Of a stretch of DNA of 64,000 bases, positions 24,061 to 36,577 are shown piece by piece. This DNA comes from Nymphaea colorata (Eukaryota > Streptophyta > Magnoliopsida > Nymphaeales > Nymphaeaceae). The first letter of the stretch is position 1; every line of letters begins with the position of its first letter. The stretch lies in contig NC_045146.1 of assembly GCF_008831285.2 (NCBI RefSeq), positions 3,374,001 to 3,438,000 on the forward strand. Direction: 5' to 3'. The notes under the pieces are model-generated. The model was not told the DNA's origin. It searched no databases and saw only the letters and a list, made by a program, of their open reading frames with translations. Position numbers and translations under genes: made by a program.

Positions 24061-27000
24061 ACTATCTCCCCTCTAACCCAAAGCACTGGAAGACCTAAAG
24101 CCTTTAATCTTGGATATTACAACTTCCAAACACTAGTCTACAAAAGATGGAAGAGCAAAAATGGAGGAGAAAATACCAGTTCTAAACCATAAGGAGATGG
24201 TCTCTTTGATAGAATCCCTGCAGATCTTATCTCCATTTTTGCCTCATCAATACTTTTAAACATGTCTTGATGAATACCTAGATTTTGAAAAGACCAAATT
24301 TTCTATACTGTCAAAACTGAAACACATAACCCAGCAGGATATAAGCTCCTTCCATTTAAATTTCTTTCTGATCCACCACATGAAGATAGAGCTAAAATCC
24401 TTTCCTGGAAGGAAATCCACTTCATACCAGGATAAAGTCTGCTTCCAAATCGAATGAGAAAAAGAACAACAAAATAGGTTTCTATATTATCCTTGCAAAA
24501 AACACATCTAGAAGCTAAACTCATTCCTCTCCTTTGAGCTCTGCATTCTCTAGGGAGTCTCCCTTAACTTCAAATATAAGAAAGCCAACAATCATGAGGA
24601 GGGGATTTGGAATCCCATAAGGCCTTCCTCCTTCTAATAACAGGTCCCCAACCTCTATTCTTTTTGAAATTTGATGTTTAGGACCAACATTTTGGCCATC
24701 TTGCTTTCAAATTAACTCATCCTTATCTTGGCAAAAACATTGTTGCAGTCTTGAAGGACAATTTTATCATTCCATCTGACATGTATCATTCTATACTTGT
24801 GAAGTGCCAAATTGACTGGTAAAGAGAGATCATGAATAAAATCTCCAAATTTCACATAAAGGCTCACCCTTCCATGGATCCAACAAGAATTTAGCCAGAG
24901 CACTAGTTTTAACCATCCAATAGATTTTTGTTGGCTACAGATTTCCAACACTTGAAAATGTCTGACCATAGAGGAGAACTGTTCCTTGGAACCTTAGTTG
25001 CCAAGCACTAGAGTTTCTCAAATATTTCTAATGAAAAACGGAACCACAAAGACCTTCAACTTGCAAAGCCAAACAACCTAAGAAGGCTAAGAAATATTTA
25101 TTTATCCCTACCCCACCTTCAGCAACCAATAAAGATACGAGTTTCCAATAAAAAAGATGAGATCTATGATATTCATATGAATATCCCCATATTGTGCAAG
25201 CCAAACTCTCCAAAACTTTGATACCCGATGAAGAACATTCAAGGGCAAAAAGCCAATATGTGGGAAAGACTTAATGAGAACTAATAGGCCAGCATAGAAA
25301 AGGAATTTTTCTTTCCAAGTACTCAACTTATTTTGAGTCTTTATGATAAAAGGATCCCATGATTAACATTTAGATCATAAGAAGAGAGGCAAACCTAAAT
25401 ACCTCGTGGGAAAACTACCTTTGTCCCACCCACATAGCGAACCAATTTGATTTTCCTCATTAATTTTCATCTTAAAAGGGAAAAATAGAGATTTTTCTGA
25501 ACTAATATCCATCCCAGCACCTACTGAAAATTCATAAAGGTATGCATTAATGTTCTTTAAGGATTTCAAGAAAGCTTAGGAAACATGAGCATGTCATCCG
25601 TATAACAAACAACCCCAACTCCTGTCAGAGCCCTAGAAAGGAAAGGAACCCCACTTGCTTTCGACATATGGCTGCTTTGATTCTCCTTACAAAAATCACC
25701 ATAACTATTAACAATACATTTGGAGATAGAGGATCCCCTTGTTTTGATCCCCTTTGACTATCAAATTAAACACCTTCTGTACCATTGATTAACATGGCAT
25801 AAGAGGCATTTGATACACTTCCCATAATCTTCTCAATTCAACACATATGGAAACCAAGATAGATAAGAGCATTTTATAAAAACTTCCAATTCACCCTAGC
25901 GTATGCCTTGGAGAAATGTAATTTCATGCATATACTTGAGGACTATCTTAGATGCATAGAATGTAACATTTCATGGGCTAACAAAAATGAATGATGGATG
26001 CACCTTCCCGTTAAGAAAACTCTTTGAGAATTAGAAATCACTTCAGTTAAAATGACTTTCATTCTTTCGACCATAACTCTTGAGATGTATTTTAAAATGC
26101 AATTGCCAATAGCTTTGGGTCGAAAGACAGAAATATGATTGGCACCATCTTTCTTTAGAATCGAAATAATATATGGTTTGACCGATTCTCCTCATCATCT
26201 TTCCTTCGATAAAAAATCTTTGATGCCATTGATGACTGAAGGTCCCTATATATCCCAATACTTTTGGAAAAAAGAATTTAACAATCCATCCGGACTTGGA
26301 CAGCTATCCGAGTTTGCTCCAAAAAGTGTGCATGAATTTCTTCATTTGTAACTGGTAAAAGTAATCTATCATTGTCTTCATTTGAAATCAATTCACCAGT
26401 TCAAAGATCATATGGAAGCATACCTTATAGAGTTATCCTCTGAAAAGAAATGTTTAAACTTTAAAGTGCTGAGTGCATGCCTCAAAAATCTAAGAGGCAT
26501 CCGAAAAATTTCCAGCACCAATAATAATGGATTTTAAGTCTTTTTTTCGAGCTCTATTCTTGGCACAACTATGAAAAAAACAATTGTTACAGTCACCATC
26601 TCTTAGCCAACAAACACAAGCCTTTTGTTTCCATAGCATTTCTTTGGCAATTAATGCTTGAGCCAGATTATCCTTGATTTTCTGTTCTGTAGCACACCAA
26701 TCACTCGATCCTACTTTTTGCTAGTTGTGGACGTTAAACAATTCTTGTTAAGTCTAATCACCTCCAGATCTGCCTACCCTTGCACGATTTATTTCAAGAG
26801 CTGAGAAATTTTTTAACATTATTCAACTTAAAATTCAGCTTGAACATAGGACATCCTGGACAGTGCTGCTCCCAAATTTGACTAATAATCGCTTTACCAT
26901 GAGGCAACAAATTCCAATGATTGAAGAAGTGGAACATGCCTATGCCTGCAATCTGAAAATTAAATCCAAATGCTTGGATGAAGCTCTTGGAACAATAAAG

Positions 27001-28970
27001 GATTATTAGTGTCATTGAAAACATCACTCTAACAATCATTAATGAAGCATTTGTCAATTTTGCTATGGACCAAACCTGTTGGATCTCTTGTATTAGATCA
27101 TGTGAAAGAAGAACTAGTATCATTGATCTCTTCCAAACCAGTAAACTGAAAAAAGTCATTGAAGGATAAACAAGCATTAAAAGCTGGTTATCTGCCCATT
27201 TTATCAAAAGCACCTCACACAGAGTAAAAATCTCCCAAGACAAGAGTAGGGGTTTTCTTGTTAGCCAAAATAGTTCCCAACATTACTAATTGACATCTTC
27301 TTATATGAAAATTAATATTAAAGTAAGTGGCTACAACATCAAAGAACAGAGCATCATCTATGGAAGAAAAAGTACAAAAGATCCAATATAAATTGTAAAA
27401 GAAATTCATTGCTGCTTCAACCCACTAGAATTGTGGTCCATTACCATCGACCATCTATCTTGGACTCAAAAATCAAAGTCTAGAAATCTTTTAGCAACTC
27501 TCTCAAAATTATTTTCAGCAAACATTGTATCATACAAGCACACAACCATATATTTAAGCTCATCCATCAAATACAAGCACACAACCATATATTTAAGCTC
27601 CTCCATCAAATTAGATAGGTCCCTGATGGAGGTTGCATTAGCTAATGCCATGACATTCCAACTAATAACTTTCATAAAGAAGATAGTTAGTTTTATATTG
27701 TTGGAAGGCATCAAGGTAGTTGGAATGACAAGACTAGGATCCACCTACATCTAACATCCACCTGATCCATCGATGCCTCCATAACATGACTCTCTATACC
27801 AGCTCCTAAACTCCATTTTTTCTTAAATTGGCTGACATTTTTACATTTAAGGCTTTTTTTCTTTTTACTTGCCATCATATTGCCCTTCTTAGTGCTGGAT
27901 TTAGTTTTACCAGTCTGAATCTAATCTCCTTTTTTTAACCAAAACATCAGGTTTAGGACCAGATCTTAATGAGCTGTTCTCCATATTGTTTGAGTTTTCT
28001 CCTAGTTCAGATTCTGACATATTCCCAATATATGGAGGAGTTTTATTGTCTTTCTCCATGACCACCAAATTATGAGCAATCAGTTTCATATGATCAGGTC
28101 CCAAATCTTCATGAGAGTCAAGATGATCTATCGGCTTCTCCATGATTGAATCTGGATTCCTTAATATGTTAAATTTATTACTAGCCGAATGAATTGGATA
28201 TTATTAGATTGAGGTCTAGTCTTCCTCTGAGCAGTCTTAATTTTGGACCAGCTTGAACAAAACGAGTCTTGCACCTTAGATGATGATGGCCGATTTGTTC
28301 AAGCAGCCAAAATATGAGAAGTAAAACCACAAAAACTGCAAAATTTACTTCTATTTTCATATTTAATCTACTAATCTAAAACATTATCTCCATCCAACAT
28401 ACATACAGATCCTACTAGTATGAAATTCAAAGAAACTAAGACTAAAGTGTAGGCGTAACCATATCTTGCTCAAGCTTTCGTGAATATATCTACATCAAAC
28501 AGAATTCCACCAACCAATCTAACGATTCCTGCAAGAACATTTCTGTTTCACATCTGCATTGGAAGATTTAGAAGTCTGACCCAAATCGGCACACGAGCAT
28601 CTGCCTCAATCTTTAAGGGCATGCATGGATGCCAACGATTAACAATGAATTTACCACCTATCCCTCAACGACCTTCAAGCTATTTCCATGTCTTCTTCTG
28701 ATGCCAACCAGATAAAAAATAGTCATTGCAGTAGAATGGTGAATCTCAATCTCTTCATCCATGACCATTGACATCGAAGGTCACCAAACACAAAGAGAAA
28801 ATGCAATCTTGGACGAGGGATTCCCCTTGTCAAGGCAGCAATAACAGTCCAGCAATTGAATTGTTTAATGATAAACTTGTGCTTTAGCTCTGAGATGAGC
28901 GCAACTGAAAATGTAAGCCAGGTAGTGATGATAAGTATGCTCATGCATTGAATGGTAAATTTAGACAATC
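24060..28970 (-). mobile_element. L1-type LINE retrotransposon, degenerate, copy A
   Basis: Read on the minus strand, 5' near 28970 and 3' near 24060. Broken pieces appear in L1 order. First is an ORF1-like DUF4283-type region (about 28300-28970, including CWTVIAALTRGIPRP). Then come the start of an APE-like endonuclease (MKVISWNVMALANATSIRD, about 27690-27620), a GDF motif (VLGDFYS, about 27220), and RT with GSKQGDPLSP (about 25730-25760) and a YTDD active-site box (25593-25604). Last is a zf-RVT-like segment (SRCVFCKDNIET, about 24480-24520). Many stops and shifts mean it is dead. LINE proteins normally nick DNA and reverse-transcribe their own RNA at the nick. The ends are approximate; no target duplication was found. 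Confidence 0.85.
27534..27611. repeat. 39-bp tandem duplication in the LINE endonuclease region
   Basis: Two adjacent 39-bp units start at 27534 and 27573 (acaagcacacaaccatatat...). On the minus strand this repeats 13 residues in frame (ELKYMVVCLY occurs twice), a slippage event after the element's insertion or in its ancestor. Confidence 0.9.
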
Positions 28971-29314
28971 TATTTCCTTACTAGATGCCCAGAGGGCTGG
29001 TTTCAACAATATCTTATTGTTAGTTGATCAATGCAACAACAAAGAAGTGTAAGCCTCATATCAATGATAAATTACTTTTCCATGCATCTTCCTACCAAGA
29101 AATGCATCGAATGGTGAATTGAGACTAGTAAATATAGGGAAAGTGAATTTATGTATAGTATAGTTTATGTGTCTATCAAGTTTATTTATTTAAAGAGGCA
29201 AAACCATAGGTCCCACAGGTGATTAATTTAAAAGTGGACATGATAAATGAGAAGATAAAATTCACTTTCACTTTAATATATATGGAAGATATTAATTTTA
29301 TAACTGGTTGCGCA

Positions 29315-29671
29315 ACTAGGAATGTCCAACGAGTTGAGCTAACTTGGGCTCAACCCAAACTTGCCTGGTTAAGCTCGACTTGAGAGTTAAATGAGTCAAG
29401 TTCAAGCTTAACTGATAACTCAAGTTTGTAAATGAGCTAAGTTGAAGTTGGAATAAGTCAACTCGATTAGGCTCATTTTAGCACTAATACTTAAAATGGC
29501 TTAAATAAAAATGTGAAAATTTTAAGCATAAAATATATATTAAGGGACACAAGCTTAAACTAGTCAGCCTCGAACTCAAACTCGATTAAGCGAGTTGAGC
29601 TCGAGCCGAGCTATCTGTGAGTCGAGTCGAATTCCAGCTCATCGAGCTTGGCTCACTCGTTGTACATCCCT
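29315..29671. mobile_element. MITE-like element with imperfect terminal inverted repeats
   Basis: The left end aggaatgtccaacgagttga pairs with the reverse complement of the right end, agggatgtacaacgagtgag. The interior is rich in TCGAG/CTCGA words. The flanking bases (cta / tat) allow a TA-type duplication but do not prove it. No transposase. Confidence 0.55.
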
Positions 29672-31984
29672 ATGAGTTGGTCATGAGTTGGATTGGTTTT
29701 TCAAATTTGGTATGTTAGCTTGTCCGAATATCCGACTAGCGGTGGAGGCATGACTTCTTTCCTAAGGTGGGGGCCATTGATATACTTTCCAAATTTTTCA
29801 CTGGGGCCAGACAAAAGTTTTTGTGAGTTTTATATGTTTCGCCTTTGAACCTGACAATGGCTGATTAACTAAATATCATAGGTGGAGGCATATATGGGCT
29901 GGTGTAGGCAGTTGCCTCAAAGTTTCTTTTATTTTTAAATATTTGCTATAGTATGTATATGATTGTCCTTTCTAGAATTTTTTTCTAGCTCGGTCACTAT
30001 TAATATGATGCAGTCCAATAGTGTTCAAGGTAAGAGTATGCAACTACGATTGTGCCTTGACTGATCATACTCCATTCCCAGTGGGGATTGGTTGCTTGGG
30101 AAGTGGAAAACAAGAATTTCAGTTGTTCATTTGTGATATAAATGCAGTTTAAGCAGAAATCATCATGAATTAGGAATAAGTGTGTGGGTTGCAACCCTCT
30201 GAAATTGCTCATTGTCACATTCATTTGGATTTGAACAGAAAATGGTGGATTAAATGGATTCAAGCTAGGTTGGAAGGCAGGGCATGTTTTGGAAAAATGC
30301 AATCTTTTACTTCTAGTAGATTATTAGCCTATAGTAGAAAATGTAGAATCCTTACTATGAGTGTACCTATTGATGTTTCTTAATTTTTTTTCTCCATTTT
30401 GTTCTTATGAAACCTTGTGGAAGTCATCTTATTTTGTTCTCTAGTAATTTACTTGAATTTTATTCTTTGATATTCTTTTAACAGAAGTCGGAGGCATAAC
30501 CTCCAATTAGATGGTTGTTGAGAAAGAAGTGTAATTGGTTAGCACTTTAAATTGTTCTTCAATTGTTTACTTTAAAAATATGATCTTTATGGTCATATTT
30601 TTGGCACTAAGGAACCATTTGACAATAGTAACACAATGCTACTATCCCATAAATCTACCCCAAAAAAGAGAGGCATATTCATCACACATTGTTGTAACAA
30701 TGTTCGATAAATCTGTCTCATTTTTTGGGGGTAGATTCATGGCACAATAACATTTGTTGCCAAAAAATCTCTAAGCTACTTCATCAATATTGTCTTGAGA
30801 GACATTTTCATCAAATGTCTATCTAAGTTTCCATAAAACACTCCTAAGGAGATGATCGGTTTCATACAACTCGTGCTTTATATGTATTGTTGTGCCAAAC
30901 ACTACACATGCTTATATTTCTCTAAAGGGAAAAAGCACTGCTAGAGTTTTTAATTCCTTCTTTACAGCTCTGTAGTATTGCAGCTTTTGGTTCTAGTCGG
31001 CTGCATATGACATACGAAACTTGGTGTGTAGGGTCCAATCAAACTGCAAATTTCAATAGGTTCATTAATGAAAATTTTCATCAGTAACTTGATAAACAAC
31101 CAAATTTTGGTAGCACCTAAACACTTGAAAAAGCCTTGTTTTAATTTGGAGGCGAAATTAGGTTTTATGTTGTCATATAAACAGCCCCCAAGAGGTCATT
31201 TGATAGCAAGAATGTTATGTGAATGTTGCATAAATCTGCCTCAAAGATTGAAATTCATTCATGGATAATTAGAAACATGTATTGTATGAAATCTTCAGGT
31301 CAAATTTGTAGAATAGTCTCAAAATATTCCTACTGCCAAACAACCCCTGAAAGTCTTGAAGAACAACATTGATAGTTTGCATTTGCATGAAGCATGTCAA
31401 TGTTCAATCTCATGAAAGGTCTCGTTGAAGATGCAAAACAGGGAGAAATAGCTGAAGTTGTTATAAGTCATGCTTCATATAAATGTGATGTTTGTGAGAC
31501 ACCAATTTAGACTACAATACTTCCACAAAACAAATGTAACTATGTCTTCATGATCTATTGTTTTGAAACCAAAAAGTTTGGAACATCATTGTAAATCAAA
31601 CCGATACATTTCAGTAAGATTCTCACAAGAGAATCTTCAGCAACTTTGATTACACTAAAAATAAAAAAATGAATTGGCTGAAAATGTATTTCACACTACA
31701 CTATGTTAAGTGAACAAATTTTCTAGAAAGGTTCTTGAATTTACTAGGAAGTAAATAAATCTTATGATCAGGTGGAATATTGTGGGATTATATGCTTTCT
31801 GGTCAAATTCCCGAATATATTAGTGCATTCAAAAGCATGAAATTACCATAAGTTAGGAATTAACTAATATGTAAAGATTAAATTGAGACATGCTGGGTGG
31901 GTTATCCTATCTAACAATAGTTTGTGTTTGTCATGTAACTACTTATGCTTTTCTTTTGCTTGCAAGGACCTCAAGTGAGTAGCG

Positions 31985-32425
31985 TTGTATAATGAGTTGA
32001 GCCAACTTAAGCTCATTCGGTTAAACAAAACTTTGAGCTTGACTCATTTGTAAATAAGTTGGGCTTGAGCTCATTGAAAATTGATGCTTATGAATAAGTC
32101 GAGTTCGAGTTACATGGACTCGACTCAATTAAAGTCGAGTAAGCTATTTTAATCTAAGTTATTTTTTTTTTAATCTAAATTATCTTTTTTTTTATGATTT
32201 CCAAACTTAAAACCAATGAAAGAGATCAAATCATATGGGAGTTGGTAAACAAGCTTAAACGAGTCAAGCTTGCGCCGGGACCCACTTTATGAACTTGAGC
32301 TTGAGCTGACCTTGTACAGCTCAACTCGAGCTCGAGCCAAGCAATACATGAGTCGAGTCGAGTCGAGTCAAGTCTAGTGGAGTTGACTGATCTCGAGCTT
32401 CACTTGGCTCGTGTACAGCCCATCA
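31985..32425. mobile_element. Second MITE-like element of the same family
   Basis: It begins near gcgttgtataatgagttgag and ends near ggctcgtgtacagccc, whose reverse complement resembles the start. The interior shares TCGAGTCGAGTCGAG words with 29315-29671. Diverged. Confidence 0.45.
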
Positions 32426-33603
32426 AGTGCCAAGTCACAAGAACATTATCATAATATTGAAACAAACGCAGTAAATGTAAGTCAAGAATGTTCCTTGTTA
32501 ATTATGACTGCGTAGATTATTACATATCATGTTCCATTGCATATTACTAGATCATGTTATCTATTAGCTGCCTAAAGGCACTATAAATGTCCCATTTCCA
32601 CTAGATATTCTTTCACAATTTATGGGAAGGAAAAGTGTAGATGAGTTCAGATATGTGGAATAAGGGTCCAACCTTCACAATTATTTGTGAAGCTCATAGT
32701 CAACTGAATGAGTGATATGCAATATTGGCTGAAAAAATATGTGGTTGATGTATGCAATAGAGTGAATACAATAAAATCAAGTCTTGTTGAAAAAGGCAAA
32801 TACTTAAGTTGATAAGCTGAACCTATTGGAAGATTTGGTCAATACCTGAGGTACTTTAGATATTTGATCGGCGGTTTACATATTCATTATCTAAAGTTGA
32901 TATAATTATTCTTCATCTTAGGGGGTTTAAAGATGAACAACATTGGACATTGATCTTCGCCACATGTTTTGCATATGAACTACTTTCATTGGAAAATTTT
33001 GTTATGTACTTGGATATCATCTATCAGATATAAATGATATTTTTTATACAAATGGATAATAATATTATCTGAATACATTTTATGTGATCTATTGACGTAA
33101 GATAGCATTTGAATCATGTAAATAACATTGCATTGTTTTTTTTTCTACACATCATGAGGTGGTTGTATGTGTGATTATGTATACGTTTGTATGTACCTAC
33201 ATATATATGTTTACATATGTTTATGACATTGTGTTTTGATATAAAGTGTATGATTTTATTGGAAGGCGCTTTCCATGTTATGGAGCTAACATGGTATAAC
33301 TGTTCTCACCTTTTATTCATGGGGCACTTTGGCATTTTATGAGGGGGAAATTTTCAAGCTCCACTTTTGATCTTATTTGATGAGGGCCTTCTATTTAATC
33401 AATGGGCACATTTTCGTCATTTCCAACCTATAGAACATGATCCATATCAACTTATAAAATATTTCTTGTGAAAATATAAATGAGACAAACGAAAATCTGG
33501 TTATATGCGCCAATATGGCTCACTAATTTACGTACGCTAGTATTGTTAATGATTAAAATACCCACAATTCATACTGAAAAAAAACTTTTTTGTAAAGTTA
33601 AAA

Positions 33604-33867
33604 ATGAAAATCGAAAAAAGTAAAAGGATTATAAAGAAAACCTGGTTATATGCACCATACGAATTTGCGTGCGATAGTAACGACTTACACAAGAAAAGAA
33701 ATCCATTTTTTCATGAAACTATATATGAACAGTTTGAACTTCCACAGAACAATTCATTTACAGTATATGCCAAATGGTACATGCAGAACGCATCAGCTGA
33801 TGAAAAGAAGGTCATCGTAAAGCCACAACCAAGAAACTGGCCAATTGCCCCGGAAAAAAGAATGTAA
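33604..33867 (+). other. Short ORF of unknown status (87 codons)
   Basis: An open frame from ATG 33604 to a stop at 33867, with a fairly normal amino-acid mix (PYEFACDSNDLHKKRNPFF). It has no recognised domain, signal peptide or membrane segment. It lies about 100 bp past the 3' end of the minus-strand PP2C CDS, so it may simply be antisense to that gene's 3' UTR or a transposon remnant. Confidence 0.2.
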
Positions 33868-33974
33868 ATGAGAAATTTGATTGCCAAATTCTTGTCAGAA
33901 AAGAGAAGTCAAGTCACCACTCGAATATTGTGATTGCAGCAGTTCCAACTATATATGGAAGCCACCGTCATCCT

Positions 33975-36577
33975 TCACTTCATCAGTTCAACTTCATCCA
34001 GCAATGAGAAGTCTGATGCCGTCTCAGCGTCGATGAACCCTCTAATGGACGCCCCAGTGATGGAGGTATCAACAGAAGCTCTGCCAATCATCTCATGGTC
34101 TGTGTAAACAACCACAACAGTGATGTCGTTATGGCATGCAAGTCGCCCCCCCTCGCCGAGCAGCTTCATGATAGCGTATCTCACACCACTTTTTTTTTCT
34201 GCCACTTTAATAGCCGCTCTGATCAACCTTCTTGCGATTCCCTGATAAGAGTAACGAATTATAACCGATCATATATGGAGAAACCAGGAGCTGCATGCTC
34301 CATTGCTGAAGATCATGTATACCTCACGAGGGGTGCGAAGAACAATTTCAGCAGCTTCTTGATTGCTGAGATGTTCCCACAGGCCACTGGATGCAAATAT
34401 CAAGAACCTGTCGTTGGGTTGAAGGGAGTGCGCTCGTATTGAAGGCTCTGCGGTTGATAAAGGTCTCGTCAGTGGCTCCGGACGTCGGAAACGTGGATAT
34501 TCGGGTTGAAGAGAAAATTCCTGCTTCTTCAGATATGCGTCACCAATGGCCCTGGTTCCCTGAAATTGATGAAAAAGAGGAAAGAATGAACAGCGTTTCA
34601 TTTTCATGGGAGATGGTAGAGATGAAACCGCGGAAGGTAGAGATGGGGAGGGGACGCGAGTGACCTGAACGAAGCCCCTGGCGCCGGTGTTCAGCTCGAC
34701 GATATTGGGATCTCCCAGCTGTGCAGGGGAGACGGGGCTCTGCTTCACGCTGTCGCTAGTGCTGGCCAAGTGATCCTCGCTCAGTTGCTCGACAACGAAG
34801 TCCTTCGGGATATGCGAATCAAGGAAGCCCCCGAGCACCGCCCTCGAGTTTCCTGCGTTGGCAACGTAGACGGTGCCGCAGGCCAAAACGATTCCCACCA
34901 GGCAGCAGGAACCGGTTGCTGCCATAAGAGGCTTCGCTTCCCTCGTTCTCCCCACCATCTCCAGAAACTCCTCGTCCGTTGAACTAAAGGACTCTCTAAT
35001 GGCGTCTCCCACGCTCATTCCCTCCTTGACAAATTCTGACAGTCCATTTCGTGCAACAACACAAACGGATCCCAGACGTAGCAAATGAAAGATCGTCAAG
35101 AAAATGAAATCTCGATCGAGTAACTTGCACACATTTGTTAAAGCAACAACATTCATGGAACAGAGAGAAAAAATAGAAAAGAACAAGAGGCAGGTTCTAT
35201 CCTAACTGACAAGAGAAAAGTGGCACCTATGGATGAATACAGAGACATTTTTCTTTGATAACCGAGAAACTTTGACCTCGCTTAACTTCTCTCATCGACC
35301 TCGCTTACCATGTTCGGGAACATAATGAATTTCAAATTAATTAGCAAACATCACGAATATAGGATATCAGATTACCTAGAATAATTAATAGAAGTAAGAA
35401 AAGTAATCAACTCCTAAAATTAAGTAGGTGGGTTAGTGTAGTACCATGTTTAGGAACATAATGAATTTCAAATTAATTACCGAACATCACGAATATAGGA
35501 CTCCAGATTAGCTAGAATCATTAATAGAAGTAAGAAAAGTAATCAATCCCTGAAATTAAATAGGTGGGTTACTGTAGTAAAATGACCCGAGAGGGAACCA
35601 CTATCATGTTTAACATCCTTGTACATCCCTTCTGATATTCCAGCTTTCTTTTTTTTTTCCCCCGTTTTTTAGTCCCAACGGAAGTTCAATTTCTACCCAG
35701 AACAATTGAATTAGACTTGTGGGTATGGATTGAACGCTAACTAAATCCCTATTCGGATGTATTTTTTCAAAATATTAATCCAATTTGCAGAATATACAGA
35801 CTCGATCCAGACCAGCTTTTAGTTCTTGATATTTTTGATATGCTCATGACGCACATTGCCCGCCGGCTCAAATTACATCGAGACAGAGTGAGAGAGCAAT
35901 TATCTAGAACCCTAGTAAATCCAATTTTTCCAGATAGCCCGAGAACCATGGAACTCGAACAGATTCTTTATTTATTGAACTAATTCTTGACGACAATCAG
36001 GAGACACAGAGTCCAGATGAAAAAGAAAAAACAACAATCCTCAGAAACGATGCATAAGGAACCAGATAAGAGATCGTGAATAAATCGCTTAAAGTTTCCG
36101 TAAGCAAGAAAAAAATCTCAATCGAAGCTAAATATCGATCAAAATTCCGATAGAAATGAATTCGAAGTTCACGATCGGGGACGACATAACGCTGGATTAA
36201 TGAAGATCGGGGGAAGATGCAGATTCCTAACCGTAAAAGTCAGCAAGATCGAAGCCCAAAAGAATACAAAAGCACCAGCACGGTTGAAATTGATAGAGAC
36301 AGGCAAGGCACTCACTCACAAAGGTAGGAAACAAATGTTCAACGACGAATCGGGAGGCGTCATCGCCAACGTGACCGTCGTAGACGCCAATGAAAGTACC
36401 GTGCCTGCTGGTCTCGACCTGAGCATGGTCCTCCATGGTCTCGCTCGCCTGCAGGACGGCGATAGAGAACTCGCCAAGCGGGTGCGGGCGAAGGGTCTTC
36501 GACCAGAATGAGGGGTCGTCTTTGTCTTCGTCGTTGCTCACCAACCTCTTGAATCGGTTCTTGTAGAAATTTTTCAT
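33975..36577 (-). CDS. PP2C-family protein phosphatase, clade D-like, probable pseudophosphatase
   Basis: Four exons on the minus strand with GT/AG borders: 36577-36316, 35035-34665, 34559-34323 and 34241-33975, giving 378 aa, normal for plant clade D PP2Cs. The ATG at 36577 is chosen because the family-like sequence starts there (MKNFYKNRFKRLV). Motifs in order: GEFSIAVLQASETMED (D50), GVYDGHVGDDASRFV (D67, G68), AATGSCCLVG, VANAGNSRAVLG, GTRAIGDAYLKK (D218), FASSGLWEHLSNQEAAEIV, and CHNDITVVVVYTD. PP2Cs are Mn/Mg-dependent Ser/Thr phosphatases; clade D members act on plasma-membrane H+-ATPase in auxin growth. Here three usually acidic positions are changed: N150 (normally GDSRAV), S269 (normally SDGLW) and N328 (normally HDDIT). 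Activity is doubtful. Intron 1 is about 1.3 kb. The frame is otherwise intact. Confidence 0.85.
35309..35580. repeat. 136-bp tandem duplication in PP2C intron 1
   Basis: Two imperfect units begin at 35309 and 35445 (catgtt..ggaacataatgaa) and run through gtaggtgggtta. They lie wholly within intron 1. Confidence 0.85.

Larger units (their letters stand above)
1..26257. repeat. Segmental duplication, copy A
   Basis: The protease gene, its flanks, the PNGase A-like gene and the 3' part of a LINE recur in the same order and orientation at 49889-64000. Anchors are protease ATG 253 versus 50134, PNGase A ATG 21996 versus 59621, and the LINE RT motif 25593 versus 63313. The offset falls from about 49.9 kb to about 37.7 kb, explained mainly by the 11.9-kb retrotransposon present only in copy A. 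Homology is already present at base 1, so the left edge lies outside the window. The match is read by eye and no identity value was computed. Confidence 0.95.
28971..33600. other. Intergenic DNA between the LINE and the PP2C gene
   Basis: AT-rich and without a credible gene; small ORFs show no domain. It contains two dispersed fold-back repeats (29315-29671 and 31985-32425) and assorted low-complexity tracts. Confidence 0.55.
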
